A stretch of DNA of 64,000 bases from CALOCY01 sp942491975. Its GTDB lineage: Bacteria; Bacteroidota; Bacteroidia; Bacteroidales; Prolixibacteraceae. Shown piece by piece: positions 9,168 to 17,853 of this stretch. The notes below the pieces were generated by a model that saw only the letters and a list, made by a program, of their open reading frames with translations, was not told the DNA's origin and searched no databases. The stretch covers positions 2,170,001-2,234,000 of the forward strand of contig CALOCY010000004.1 in the NCBI GenBank assembly GCA_942491975.1, in the 5' to 3' direction. The first letter of the stretch is position 1. Each line of letters starts with the position of its first letter. A program made the translations under genes and the position numbers.

Positions 9168-10814
9168 TTAATCCTGATATAAGAAACGCTTAATTTTATG
9201 CGTTGCTGTTTTTTCAAACGGCAGGGGTTGTGCTAAAACAACCTGTAATTGAGAAAATCTGTTCACCTTTGAGTTCACATGTCGTTGCAACTCTTTCAGG
9301 TATTGGTCGACCTCTTCTTCGAAACGATGGAATTCTTCTTTAAAAGATTGAAATCGTTGTTCCATCTCTTCCATATTTAGGTGTACCAGTGCAACCAACT
9401 TTCCTTTTCGTTGAATAACAATTGATTCCAGTACATGCCTGAAATTATTGATTACAGATTCTATCTCCTCCGGATAAATATTTTCGCCCGATGCCCCCAC
9501 AATCATATTTTTCAACCGTCCTTTTATATAGAGACGATTTTTCTTGTCAAATACGCCCAAATCTCCCGTTTTGAACCACCCGTCTTCGGTAAATACCTCC
9601 TGTGTAAGCTTCGGCTCTTTATAATAGCCTTTCATCAACGTTACCCCCCTGGCCAATATCTCCCCTTCGCCGGTGACAGGATCAGGATTGTCAATTTTTA
9701 TCTCCATCCCGCTTACTGTTGGCCCGGTTCCCTGAAAACATGTATTTTGCGGATTCGCGCCTGCCAGCAACGGGGATGTTTCCGTTAACCCGTACCCAAT
9801 GGCATAAGGGAATTTTGCTTCCCGCAGGAATTTTTCAACCTGTCCATCCAGTTTTGCACCGCCAATTCCAAAGAAAATAAGTTCCCCGCCAAATGTCTCT
9901 TTCAACTTTTTTCCGGCAGCACGGTTAAGTAAAATTCTCAGCGGAGTGTGTTTATATAAAAAGGCCACTATCTTTTTCGACATAAATGCCGGTACTATTT
10001 TATTCCTATAAATCTTTTCAATAATGAGTGGTACCGATAACATAATGGTGGGCTTCACCTCTTTCAGTGCAGGCAATAGTATTGCAGGTGTAGGAGGCTT
10101 TTGCAGGTAATAGGTTGAGGCTCCGGTAAAGAGGGATATCAATAACCCCATCGTAAACTCATATGCATGTGAGAGCGGTAAAATAGATAAGAACCTGTCA
10201 GACGGGCCGATGGGTTGTATATCCATCCCTGCCTGGGCATTACATGCAAGATTACGATGCGTCAGCATCACCCCTTTCGATTTTCCGGTAGTCCCTGAAG
10301 TATAAATAATCGAAGCCAAATCGTCAGGGGAAATATCCCCTAATTCTCCGGATATATCATCTGTTACAGCATCCAATAACGAAACTGTTTTTTGCCTAAT
10401 ATCCTGAAACGTTTCCAGTAAAAAAGTGTGTTCCAACGAAGAAGCATCTATCTCTTTCAGCCTGTAGTTAAGTGCTTCGGAAACAAAAATTGCTTTACAC
10501 TCCGAATGTTGTATGATATTCTGAATTTCCCCGGAATGAAAATCAGGCAACATAGGTACGGCCACAGCTCCCAGGTTTACAATGGCAAAATATGCCTTAC
10601 CCCAGTTGGACATGTTGTAACCCAAAATCCCTACTTTATCCCCTTTTTTGATTCCTTTTAACTGAAGCGCTTTCGAAAGTTTTCCTACCGAATGCCCCAG
10701 TTGGGCATATGATTCCGATTTTTCCCCAACAAACGATAGCGAAGGCCGATCGGCAAACCTGTTTACACTATCCCAAAATCTCCCCGTCAACGTATCCATC
10801 TTCCATTCCTTCAT
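9168..10814 (-). CDS. AMP-dependent acyl-CoA synthetase / long-chain fatty acid ligase
   Basis: ANL-superfamily adenylate-forming enzyme of 548 residues. The AMP-binding loop IIYTSGTTGKSKGVMLTH is present near residue 165, then GYGLTETSPLL and the hinge region DGWFKTGDLG and KGRLKNMIVGASGENIYPEE. The C-terminal domain has the catalytic Lys segment FEKTATHKIKRF. These features match FadD-like long-chain ligases that activate fatty acids for membrane lipid or beta-oxidation use. An alternative start six residues in (MDTLTGRFW) is also reasonable. It is transcribed divergently from the FKBP-TPR gene. Confidence 0.92.
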   Translation of the reverse strand: MKEWKMDTLTGRFWDSVNRFADRPSLSFVGEKSESYAQLGHSVGKLSKALQLKGIKKGDKVGILGYNMSNWGKAYFAIVNLGAVAVPMLPDFHSGEIQNIIQHSECKAIFVSEALNYRLKEIDASSLEHTFLLETFQDIRQKTVSLLDAVTDDISGELGDISPDDLASIIYTSGTTGKSKGVMLTHRNLACNAQAGMDIQPIGPSDRFLSILPLSHAYEFTMGLLISLFTGASTYYLQKPPTPAILLPALKEVKPTIMLSVPLIIEKIYRNKIVPAFMSKKIVAFLYKHTPLRILLNRAAGKKLKETFGGELIFFGIGGAKLDGQVEKFLREAKFPYAIGYGLTETSPLLAGANPQNTCFQGTGPTVSGMEIKIDNPDPVTGEGEILARGVTLMKGYYKEPKLTQEVFTEDGWFKTGDLGVFDKKNRLYIKGRLKNMIVGASGENIYPEEIESVINNFRHVLESIVIQRKGKLVALVHLNMEEMEQRFQSFKEEFHRFEEEVDQYLKELQRHVNSKVNRFSQLQVVLAQPLPFEKTATHKIKRFLYQD

Positions 10815-10960
10815 GTAACTATTTTTACGTATAATGAGAACAAAAGTAGCAATTATACACTCTAAAATGAATCATTTTCACTTTTTTTAACACCATATAA
10901 ACCCAAGGAGCAAGCATATTTACCTAATAGCAAACAGATTATACTTTAATAGATATTTAA

Positions 10961-10968
10961 TACCTTTG
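10961..10968 (+). promoter_or_regulatory. candidate -7 element TACCTTTG of the FKBP-TPR gene
   Basis: TACCTTTG fits the Bacteroidota -7 consensus TAnnTTTG and sits 34 bases before the start codon at 11002. No clear -33 TTTG is seen at the usual 19-20 base distance, so the call is tentative. Confidence 0.4.
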
Positions 10969-11001
10969 TATGTTGTAAAACTGATCTAATATCCTGTTTC
11001 G

Positions 11002-11781
11002 ATGAAAAATCCTATTCGCTTTCGCACATGCATATTTGCATTATTCATGCTTACATGCTCCTTTGTCAATGCTCAGGAGATCATTACAACCCCTTCCGGG
11101 TTAAAGTATTTTTATCAGAAAAAAGGAAGCGGCCCGATAGCTAAAGAAGGATTGGAGTTGTTATTAAAGGTTAAGGGTTACTTCCCCGCAGGTGATATAT
11201 TCTGGACCAGTGAAGAGATCGGCAGTACTTTCGATATTGTTTTAGGGAAAACAAGGCTCATTGACGGCTTCAATGAGTGTGTCGCACTCATGAGAATTGG
11301 GGATATTGTAACCTGTATTATCCCTCCTCACCTGGGATATAAAGAAAAAGGTTCGGGCGAAACAATACCCCCCAATGCAACGCTTATGTTTGATATTGAG
11401 CTTATAGGAATGGGTAAGACCCGTATTCCGATTACCGACACATTGTTTGTCACACTAAAAGAACACGGGATAAAAAAAATGACACAGCTGTATAAAACAC
11501 TCAAAAAACAGAATGCAAAGTACAACACGAAAGAGAGCGAACTTAACATACTGGGATACAGGCTACTGAATGAAAATATGCCAACTGAAGCCATTGATGT
11601 TTTTAACCTTAATGCCAAAGCTTATCCAAAATCATGGAGGGTATACAATAGCCTGGGTGAAGGTTATCTTCATGCCAAAGATACAACCAGGGCTATTAAG
11701 TATTACAAACGTTCACAAACACTTAATCCTAAAGCGGAGAACACGATCAGAATGCTAAATAAACTGCTGAATGAAGAGTAG
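11002..11781 (+). CDS. secreted FKBP-type peptidyl-prolyl isomerase with TPR tail
   Basis: A 259-residue exported protein. A signal peptide (FALFMLTCSFVNAQ) is followed by an FKBP domain at residues ~30-135: FDIVLGKTRLIDGFNE, MRIGDIVTCIIPP, and IPPNATLMFDIELIG match the family closely. The usual pocket Trp of the VI-x-GW motif is Phe here. Residues ~170-258 form at least two TPR units (AIDVFNLNAKAYPKSWRVYNSLGEG and AIKYYKRSQTLNPKAENT). The FKBP part probably folds or chaperones periplasmic proteins, while the TPR part binds partners. The gene is monocistronic and divergent from the acyl-CoA ligase. Confidence 0.88.
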   Translation: MKNPIRFRTCIFALFMLTCSFVNAQEIITTPSGLKYFYQKKGSGPIAKEGLELLLKVKGYFPAGDIFWTSEEIGSTFDIVLGKTRLIDGFNECVALMRIGDIVTCIIPPHLGYKEKGSGETIPPNATLMFDIELIGMGKTRIPITDTLFVTLKEHGIKKMTQLYKTLKKQNAKYNTKESELNILGYRLLNENMPTEAIDVFNLNAKAYPKSWRVYNSLGEGYLHAKDTTRAIKYYKRSQTLNPKAENTIRMLNKLLNEE

Positions 11782-11789
11782 ATGACAAC

Positions 11790-12377
11790 CTACTGTTTCC
11801 CTTGCTCAAAATGTTCAGCTGCAATGGCAAGCTCTTTATACCACGCTGCGCCGTATTGCCTGACTAAAGGTTCTTTAAGCATTTTATAGAGCGGCAGTTT
11901 ATGCTGTACCCCACACAATCGGCCCGGTTTACATATATCCAACTGCTGATAATTTACCGCATCAAATGTGTCGTATACTGTTATGCGTATCGGAAACAGG
12001 TGGCACGAAACAGGTTTGCGAAATTTTATTTTTTTTTCAAAAAAAGCCTTTTCAATCGCACATTTTACAATGCCTTTTTCATCATGGCAAGTATATACAC
12101 ACTCCCTGTTACCAACCAGTGGTGTAACAATGTCTCCATCCTCATCAACCAGTGAGTATCCCTGTTTCTCAACTTCCTGCCTGCTTATTTCCGACAAATC
12201 AGCCTCAATAACTGGATAAATCTTTTCAATTATTTGAGCCTCTTCTTTTGTAAGCGGGGCACCCGAATCCCCTTCGACACAACAGGCCCCTTTGCACTTC
12301 ATAAGATCGCACAAAAAATGCTTCTCTAAAATATCCAAACTTACTATTGCTCGTCCGATCTGTATCACAGGAGTCAT
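11790..12377 (-). CDS. DUF3109 family cysteine-rich protein
   Basis: A 195-residue protein of the DUF3109 family, common in Bacteroidota. The conserved start motif KCKGACCVEGDSGAPL is followed by ECVYTC, IVKCAIEK, VSCHLFPIRI and LDICKPGRLCG, giving a set of spaced cysteines that suggests an iron-sulfur or zinc site. The biochemical role is unknown. It converges with the FKBP-TPR gene eight bases away and lies 35 bases downstream of gpmI, probably in the same transcript. Confidence 0.88.
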   Translation of the reverse strand: MTPVIQIGRAIVSLDILEKHFLCDLMKCKGACCVEGDSGAPLTKEEAQIIEKIYPVIEADLSEISRQEVEKQGYSLVDEDGDIVTPLVGNRECVYTCHDEKGIVKCAIEKAFFEKKIKFRKPVSCHLFPIRITVYDTFDAVNYQQLDICKPGRLCGVQHKLPLYKMLKEPLVRQYGAAWYKELAIAAEHFEQGKQ

Positions 12378-12412
12378 AAAATTAAGCAGTTATTGCGCAA
12401 AGATATTTATTC

Positions 12413-13945
12413 CTACTGTTCAATCAATACCTTACCATCCATTTCTTTAGGAATATCCAGCCCCATTATAGATAATAAGGTGGGCGCCACATCAGCCAAA
12501 ATCCCCTCTTGCAATTTTGCATCTTTCCGGTCGGTCACCCAAATACACGGAACAGGGTTCAATGAATGGGCTGTATTTTCACTGCCGTCTGCATTCACTG
12601 CATTATCAGCATTGCCATGATCGGCAATAATCAATACGTCATAACCATTATCACCGGCAGCATTCACCACTGCTGCCACACATTCATCGACTGCTTTTAC
12701 TGCTTTTTGAATCGCCTCATATACACCGGTGTGCCCCACCATATCTCCATTGGCAAAATTGAGGCAAATAAAATCTGCTGTTTTTCCATTCAACTCAGAG
12801 ATGATCTTATCTTTCACTTCATAAGCCGACATTTCAGGCTTGAGGTCGTAGGTAGCCACTTTAGGCGAAGGGACAAGAAGGCGGCGTTCGTTTTCAAATT
12901 CCTCTTCACGTCCGCCTGAAAAGAAAAAGGTAACATGGGCATATTTCTCTGTTTCGGCAATACGGATCTGTTTTAAACCCGCTTTAGCTACAGCTTCGCC
13001 CATTGTATTTACCACATTGTCTTTGTCAAAAATCACATTGATGCCTGTAAAGTCAGCCTTATAATTGGTCATGGTGTACCACTCAACAGATATACGTTTC
13101 ATACCAAATTCGGGCAAATCCTGTTGTGTAAAGGCAGTAGTCAACTGGCGCAAACGATCGGTACGAAAATTGAAACAGATCACCACATCACCTTCATCAA
13201 TTGTAGCTAACGGTTTTCCTGCCCCGTCAACCATCACAATCGGCTTGATAAATTCATCGGTCACACCCTCGTTGTACGACTCCTGCACAGCCTGCAACAG
13301 ATCGGTAGCCGGCTTACCTTCACCTTTGACAAGCATATCATATGCCAGTTTTATCCGCTCCCAGTTTTGGTCACGGTCCATACCGTAATAGCGACCAATC
13401 AACGAAGCAAACTTAGCATTGGTCTTTGCCAGTGCTTCCAGATCATTTTTGATAAACCCATATCCCGAACGCGGATCGGTATCACGCCCATCGGTCAACC
13501 CGTGAATAAATAGTTGCTCCAATCCCATATCAGTAGCCATTTGGCTCAATGCAAACATGTGCGAACTGAGTGCATGTACCCCTCCAGGACCAATTAATCC
13601 AATCAAATGCACCTTTTTATTATTGCTTTTTGCGTAATTATATGCCTTTAACAGCTTTGAGTTCTCCCACAACGTCCTATCTTTTACGGCTTTGTTTATC
13701 TTTACTAAATCCTGATACACCACACGTCCGGCCCCAATATTCAGGTGCCCCACTTCAGAATTTCCCATTTGTCCTTCAGGCAACCCTACATCTTCACCTG
13801 ATGTCTGCAACCGCGAATTGGGATACTTTTGCATGAGCTTATCCATAAATGGCGTCGGGGTAGAAGCAATCACATCCGATTTATCACCTTTTCCTATGCC
13901 CCATCCATCAAGGATCATCAACACTGTTCTTTTTATCTCGCCCAT
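12413..13945 (-). CDS. gpmI: 2,3-bisphosphoglycerate-independent phosphoglycerate mutase
   Basis: Glycolytic and gluconeogenic enzyme converting 3- to 2-phosphoglycerate with a two-metal centre and a phosphoserine intermediate. I place the start at MGEIKRTVLMILDGWGIG; the frame is open ten codons further upstream, but that extension looks non-native. The nucleophile serine is Ser63 in QMGNSEVGHLNIGAG. Later metal ligands lie in the DHGNAD segment, and the LNPVPCIW motif follows. At 510 residues it is of normal length. Confidence 0.95.
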   Translation of the reverse strand: MGEIKRTVLMILDGWGIGKGDKSDVIASTPTPFMDKLMQKYPNSRLQTSGEDVGLPEGQMGNSEVGHLNIGAGRVVYQDLVKINKAVKDRTLWENSKLLKAYNYAKSNNKKVHLIGLIGPGGVHALSSHMFALSQMATDMGLEQLFIHGLTDGRDTDPRSGYGFIKNDLEALAKTNAKFASLIGRYYGMDRDQNWERIKLAYDMLVKGEGKPATDLLQAVQESYNEGVTDEFIKPIVMVDGAGKPLATIDEGDVVICFNFRTDRLRQLTTAFTQQDLPEFGMKRISVEWYTMTNYKADFTGINVIFDKDNVVNTMGEAVAKAGLKQIRIAETEKYAHVTFFFSGGREEEFENERRLLVPSPKVATYDLKPEMSAYEVKDKIISELNGKTADFICLNFANGDMVGHTGVYEAIQKAVKAVDECVAAVVNAAGDNGYDVLIIADHGNADNAVNADGSENTAHSLNPVPCIWVTDRKDAKLQEGILADVAPTLLSIMGLDIPKEMDGKVLIEQ

Positions 13946-14186
13946 TTTATGTCTGTTTTTTATTTTTTTACGCAAAATTATTTGTCGTAAAATTATCCTT
14001 TTTCACGGGAAGGAAGAACCATTACACCCAAAATTGGAGCAACGTTAAGCATGCGTTAAGAAAACCTTACAAAAATCCCTGCGTACAACTACACAAATGA
14101 TCTTATTGAAAAAACTGTTTTCTGTAAGAAAATCAGGGCAAGATTTGTTATACTTTAACTATATGAACAACTAAAAAAATAATTCT

Positions 14187-14852
14187 ATGAAGACGATCAG
14201 ACTAACAATTTCAGCATTTCTTGTATTGGCATTACTCTTCAGTTGTAAAACAATGAATAACACCACCAAAGGCGGATTAATCGGTGCCGGGGCAGGTGCT
14301 GCCGTGGGGGCAGGTGTGGGTAAACTGGCCGGGAATACAGCCGTAGGGGCAATCATTGGTGCAGCTATAGGAGGTACCGCAGGTGTACTCATCGGGAAAA
14401 AAATGGACAAACAAGCCGCCGAAATGCAACGTGACCTCGAAGGGGCCAAAGTAGAGCGTATTGGTGAAGGGATTAAGATTACCTTTGACTCGGGTTTGCT
14501 TTTTGCTGTTAACTCCAGTAACCTGTCGGGAGTTTCCAGAGGTAACCTTGAGGAGCTGGCTGTTATCCTCAATAAGTATCCTGATACCAACATCCTGATA
14601 GAAGGCCATACTGACGACACAGGCTCTAATGAATACAATCTGAAATTATCAGAAAAAAGAGCCAATTCTGTCTCCGGTCATTTGCTCAAAAACAGTATTG
14701 TTATGAGCCGCATTACCACTATGGGGTATGGCGAAGAACAGCCTATCGTTGAAAACAACTCGGAAGCCAACCGTGCACTAAACAGGCGGGTGGAGATTGC
14801 TATTTATGCCAATGAGAAAATGAAAAAAGCGGCTAAAAAAGGGCAGATTTAA
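14187..14852 (+). CDS. OmpA-family lipoprotein with glycine-zipper segment
   Basis: A 221-residue envelope lipoprotein. The lipobox is LLFSC, with Cys at about residue 20. Residues ~30-75 form a glycine-zipper stretch (GGLIGAGAGAAVGAGVGKLAG, then GAIIGAAIGGTAGVLIG) that may insert in or associate with membrane. The C-terminal ~110 residues are an OmpA-like peptidoglycan-binding domain with the diagnostic EGHTDDTGSNEYNLKLSEKRA and NRALNRRVEI. It probably anchors the outer membrane to the wall. It ends at a strong bidirectional terminator. Confidence 0.93.
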   Translation: MKTIRLTISAFLVLALLFSCKTMNNTTKGGLIGAGAGAAVGAGVGKLAGNTAVGAIIGAAIGGTAGVLIGKKMDKQAAEMQRDLEGAKVERIGEGIKITFDSGLLFAVNSSNLSGVSRGNLEELAVILNKYPDTNILIEGHTDDTGSNEYNLKLSEKRANSVSGHLLKNSIVMSRITTMGYGEEQPIVENNSEANRALNRRVEIAIYANEKMKKAAKKGQI

Positions 14853-14870
14853 CAACCTTATTGAAAAATT

Positions 14871-14912
14871 AAAAACGAGGCTGTCCCTGTTTTGAGACAG
14901 CCTCGTTTTTTT
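14871..14912. terminator. strong bidirectional intrinsic terminator
   Basis: AAAAACGAGGCTGTC pairs perfectly with GACAGCCTCGTTTTT around a 10-base loop, A-rich then T-rich. It separates the OmpA-like gene from the convergent metal transporter operon and touches the stop codon of the latter's last gene. Confidence 0.9.
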
Positions 14913-15792
14913 AACTCAATTCGAGTGCTTTCCGTTTACGGTTTCGTGTGATCCGGTTTTTTCTAATTAAAAGAGAAAGTAACAATACTACCCCTAGCGA
15001 TAAGATAATAACAGGAGAGCAGGGGACATCCAGCTCCCATGAGAGGTAGAGGCCTAAAAATGTGACAATAGCCCCTATGCCAAGCCCGATAAATATTCTG
15101 GAATACCAGTTTTCTGCATACAAAGCTGAGATAGACGCAGGAATAATCAGGAACGCAAACACGGTTAGAATTCCGCCTACATTAACTGCCTGAACAATTA
15201 CAATCCCAAACGAGAAATAGAACAGGAAATCCCATAATCCCTTATTTTTGACCTTGACATCCTTCTTGTGGTAATTGTCGGAGAGGTTGAAAAACTTTTT
15301 CCTGAAAATGAAATGGAAAATGCCCACAACACCGACAACAATTCCCAGTTTAATTACCTGATTCCAGCTTACCCATAAAAGAGATCCGGTAAGCATATCA
15401 TGAATATGCACATCACCACCGGCATTTTTATCGAGTATAATTACAACCGCTGCCGTTGCTACAGCATAGGCAATACCGATTAATGCTTCAAGCGGGATTT
15501 TTATTTTCTTGTTTTTTAGTAGCGAGAAGATAACGGCTGCTATAGTACAAAACAATAAAGAAAAGGCAAATGAGAATATCGTCTCCTCTCCATGATCATG
15601 ACCCGCATGAGATGTCTCACTCATTTCATGAATAACCATAGCAATGGTGCCACCTAAAGCAGCAATCTGAGCTAATGCAATATCAATAAATATGATTTGT
15701 CTTTTTAATACATGTATCCCAAAATACACGTTTATACCAATCAGAAGTATACAGGCTACAAATGGGATAAGCATAAATTCTAATATTTCCAT
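14911..15792 (-). CDS. metal ABC transporter permease (ZnuB/TroC family), second of two
   Basis: A 293-residue integral membrane permease of the ABC-3 family. It has about eight to nine hydrophobic segments and the family signature region DIALAQIAALGGTIAMVIHE near residue 36. A distinctive loop, SETSHAGHDHGEE at residues ~59-71, is rich in His and acids and may bind metal. It starts two bases after the stop of the first permease and ends the operon at the terminator. With the binding protein upstream it should import Zn2+ or Mn2+. Two different permease genes side by side suggest a heterodimeric channel. Confidence 0.9.
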   Translation of the reverse strand: MEILEFMLIPFVACILLIGINVYFGIHVLKRQIIFIDIALAQIAALGGTIAMVIHEMSETSHAGHDHGEETIFSFAFSLLFCTIAAVIFSLLKNKKIKIPLEALIGIAYAVATAAVVIILDKNAGGDVHIHDMLTGSLLWVSWNQVIKLGIVVGVVGIFHFIFRKKFFNLSDNYHKKDVKVKNKGLWDFLFYFSFGIVIVQAVNVGGILTVFAFLIIPASISALYAENWYSRIFIGLGIGAIVTFLGLYLSWELDVPCSPVIILSLGVVLLLSLLIRKNRITRNRKRKALELS

Positions 15793-15794
15793 AG

Positions 15795-16625
15795 CTATTT
15801 TCTTACGGGTTTAAGTAATTTGAAAAAGGCCAGCACAAACACAATAACTCCAAGCAGGCACACAATGGTTGGCCCGTTTGAAATATTGAGTGTGTAGGAG
15901 AGGTATACGCCAATAACGGATCCTAAAAAGCCAATAACCCAACTCCAGATAAACCGTTTTTTCCAGTTATTGGTAAACAGCGTAACAGCTGCCGTTGGTG
16001 CCACAAGCAGAATAAACACCAGAAAAATCCCTGCAATGGGTACCGCTTTCACAATCACAATTCCAAAGGTGATGTAAAAAATCAGCTCATACTGACGGAT
16101 TTTTTTCATGGGGTAGGGTAATACTGCTTTGGTACAGTAATCAGAAATACGTGTAAAATATTTCCGGAAGAAAAAATGAATAACTCCAATGGCTGTAAAA
16201 AGCAAAAAGCTATACAGCACCTGTTTCCAGGTAACCCATAAAATATTTCCCGTAATGGTTTTTGTAATATAGTTGGAGCTTCCGGGAATTTTTTCGGCCA
16301 GCAGCAATGCAAGCCCTAACCCCAGGCAATAAATAATCCCAATAATGGCCTCTTGTGAGATTCTTTGCCGTTTAAACTTTGTTAATGCAAATAGTGAAAT
16401 TACTATTACTGTAAAAACATAAGAGGAGAGTTCAACCGAAAAAGATTCTTGTGCAAACCCCAACAACAGCCCCATCATGGTACCTAAAGCTGCAATTTGA
16501 GCAACGGCAATATCAATAAAAATAATGCCCCTTGAGAGGATATGGTTGCCAAAGTAGCTCAATACCCCGGCTAGCAAAATACAAGCCGCAATAGGAGCCG
16601 ATAAAAAAATCAGATTATCCAGCAT
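15795..16625 (-). CDS. metal ABC transporter permease (ZnuB/TroC family), first of two
   Basis: A 276-residue ABC-3 family permease, a paralogue of the next gene: both share the segment DIA(V/L)AQIAALG and a similar TM layout. The basic loop KYFTRISDYCTKAVLPYPMKK in the middle is the likely region facing the cytoplasm. It starts five bases after the stop of the binding-protein gene. No ATPase gene accompanies it in this window. Confidence 0.9.
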   Translation of the reverse strand: MLDNLIFLSAPIAACILLAGVLSYFGNHILSRGIIFIDIAVAQIAALGTMMGLLLGFAQESFSVELSSYVFTVIVISLFALTKFKRQRISQEAIIGIIYCLGLGLALLLAEKIPGSSNYITKTITGNILWVTWKQVLYSFLLFTAIGVIHFFFRKYFTRISDYCTKAVLPYPMKKIRQYELIFYITFGIVIVKAVPIAGIFLVFILLVAPTAAVTLFTNNWKKRFIWSWVIGFLGSVIGVYLSYTLNISNGPTIVCLLGVIVFVLAFFKLLKPVRK

Positions 16626-16630
16626 ACCGT

Positions 16631-17680
16631 TTATTTTATGTTTTTATTAACGTGATCTATCCAGTAATCAACCAGTTGGAAGTTATCTTTCACCTCTTCC
16701 ACGCCGTTGACAAACAAGGGCAAAAACAAGGCGTTAATGCCTGTTTTCGCTTCGATCATTTCCGGCGATTTTTTCTCAAAATAACTAGCTACCAACATCA
16801 ATTTAATCTGTTGCTCTTCAATTAAATTAATCATGTGTTGCACATGTTTAGCTGAAGGTGGGATACCCGGTTTGGGCTCGATATAACCAATGATATTAAG
16901 GCCAAAGGTTTCGCAGAAATAGACCCAGTTTTTATGATAGGCCACAATTTTTTTATCCCTGAAAGGCAATGCTTTTTCTAACCATCCACCCAGCTTATCA
17001 ATTAATTTGGTTCCTTTATAATCTTTCTCAAGGAAAGTAAATAGCGTTTTATTCTCCAACATTTTAGTAAGCATTTCTCCGCCAAACATGTTAACAAGTT
17101 CTTCGCCAAACAGTGCATTGTCTACTTTTTTACAAAAGGCATCACGGTTTTGCTGATAGAACGATGCATTTTCGGGATCCACTTTCATAAGCCCGATGGT
17201 GATATTATGCGCAATGTGTTTCCAGTTGGCCGGCCCGGTAGTAATATGTGGATTTCCCATAAGGTGTACATCACCTTCGGTACGGTCTCCTTTTTCAACT
17301 TTGTGAAGGATTTTTACCCCATCCGAAACCGAAACAAAGCCAACAGCTCCATCCATAATTTTTTTATTCCGTGCTTTATCCAACAGGGTTGATGACCAAC
17401 CTTCCAAGTCCATACCTGTAGTGATCCAAAGATCAGCCTTTTTCAATTTCATGGCGAAACTTGGTTTTGGCGGCACAAAATGGGGATCTTGTTCACCGGA
17501 TGCGATAAATTCTACTGTCCCTTTATCTTTAACAATAGCCTGTGCAATGGTGGCATAGTCAGAAAAAGAGCAGATAATGGTTAATGGTTCTGAACTTGAG
17601 CTTGCATTAGCTCCGGTTGATGTTTTCACCTGTGTCCCGATAAAGGATAACACAAGTACAATGGCTAATAAATTTTTCAT
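16631..17680 (-). CDS. metal ABC transporter substrate-binding protein (ZnuA/TroA-like)
   Basis: Periplasmic cluster A-I binding protein for Zn2+ or Mn2+. I start it at MKNLLAIVLVLSFIG, a signal peptide; the frame is open 41 codons further but that leader is low-complexity and unlikely. Likely metal ligands are the His in GEQDPHFVPPKPS, the His in MGNPHITTGP and the His in VAYHKNWVYF, as in ZnuA/TroA relatives. No His-rich loop is present inside the protein; the His-rich function may be served by the separate membrane protein upstream. About 349 residues. First of three tightly spaced transporter genes. Confidence 0.9.
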   Translation of the reverse strand: MKNLLAIVLVLSFIGTQVKTSTGANASSSSEPLTIICSFSDYATIAQAIVKDKGTVEFIASGEQDPHFVPPKPSFAMKLKKADLWITTGMDLEGWSSTLLDKARNKKIMDGAVGFVSVSDGVKILHKVEKGDRTEGDVHLMGNPHITTGPANWKHIAHNITIGLMKVDPENASFYQQNRDAFCKKVDNALFGEELVNMFGGEMLTKMLENKTLFTFLEKDYKGTKLIDKLGGWLEKALPFRDKKIVAYHKNWVYFCETFGLNIIGYIEPKPGIPPSAKHVQHMINLIEEQQIKLMLVASYFEKKSPEMIEAKTGINALFLPLFVNGVEEVKDNFQLVDYWIDHVNKNIK

Positions 17681-17763
17681 GGTATATATATTTAAACTTT
17701 TAACAATCAAGATTAAATGCAAAATTTTTCTCGCATTGATTTTTTTCTTTTGGTTCTTTTTTA

Positions 17764-17831
17764 TCCCGATTTCGTTCCTCATCGGGACTAATTCAACCAT
17801 CAATATTCAGTTCGTAAACTCCTGAATATTG
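17764..17831. repeat. two inverted repeats between the OMP and binding-protein genes
   Basis: TCCCGA...TCGGGA (17764-17787) is followed by a perfect 10-bp pair CAATATTCAG (17801-17810) and CTGAATATTG (17822-17831). They lie between the OMP stop and the binding-protein start and may form a partial terminator or attenuator within the metal locus. Confidence 0.5.
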
Positions 17832-17853
17832 GGTTTTATTGAGTTTTCAACTC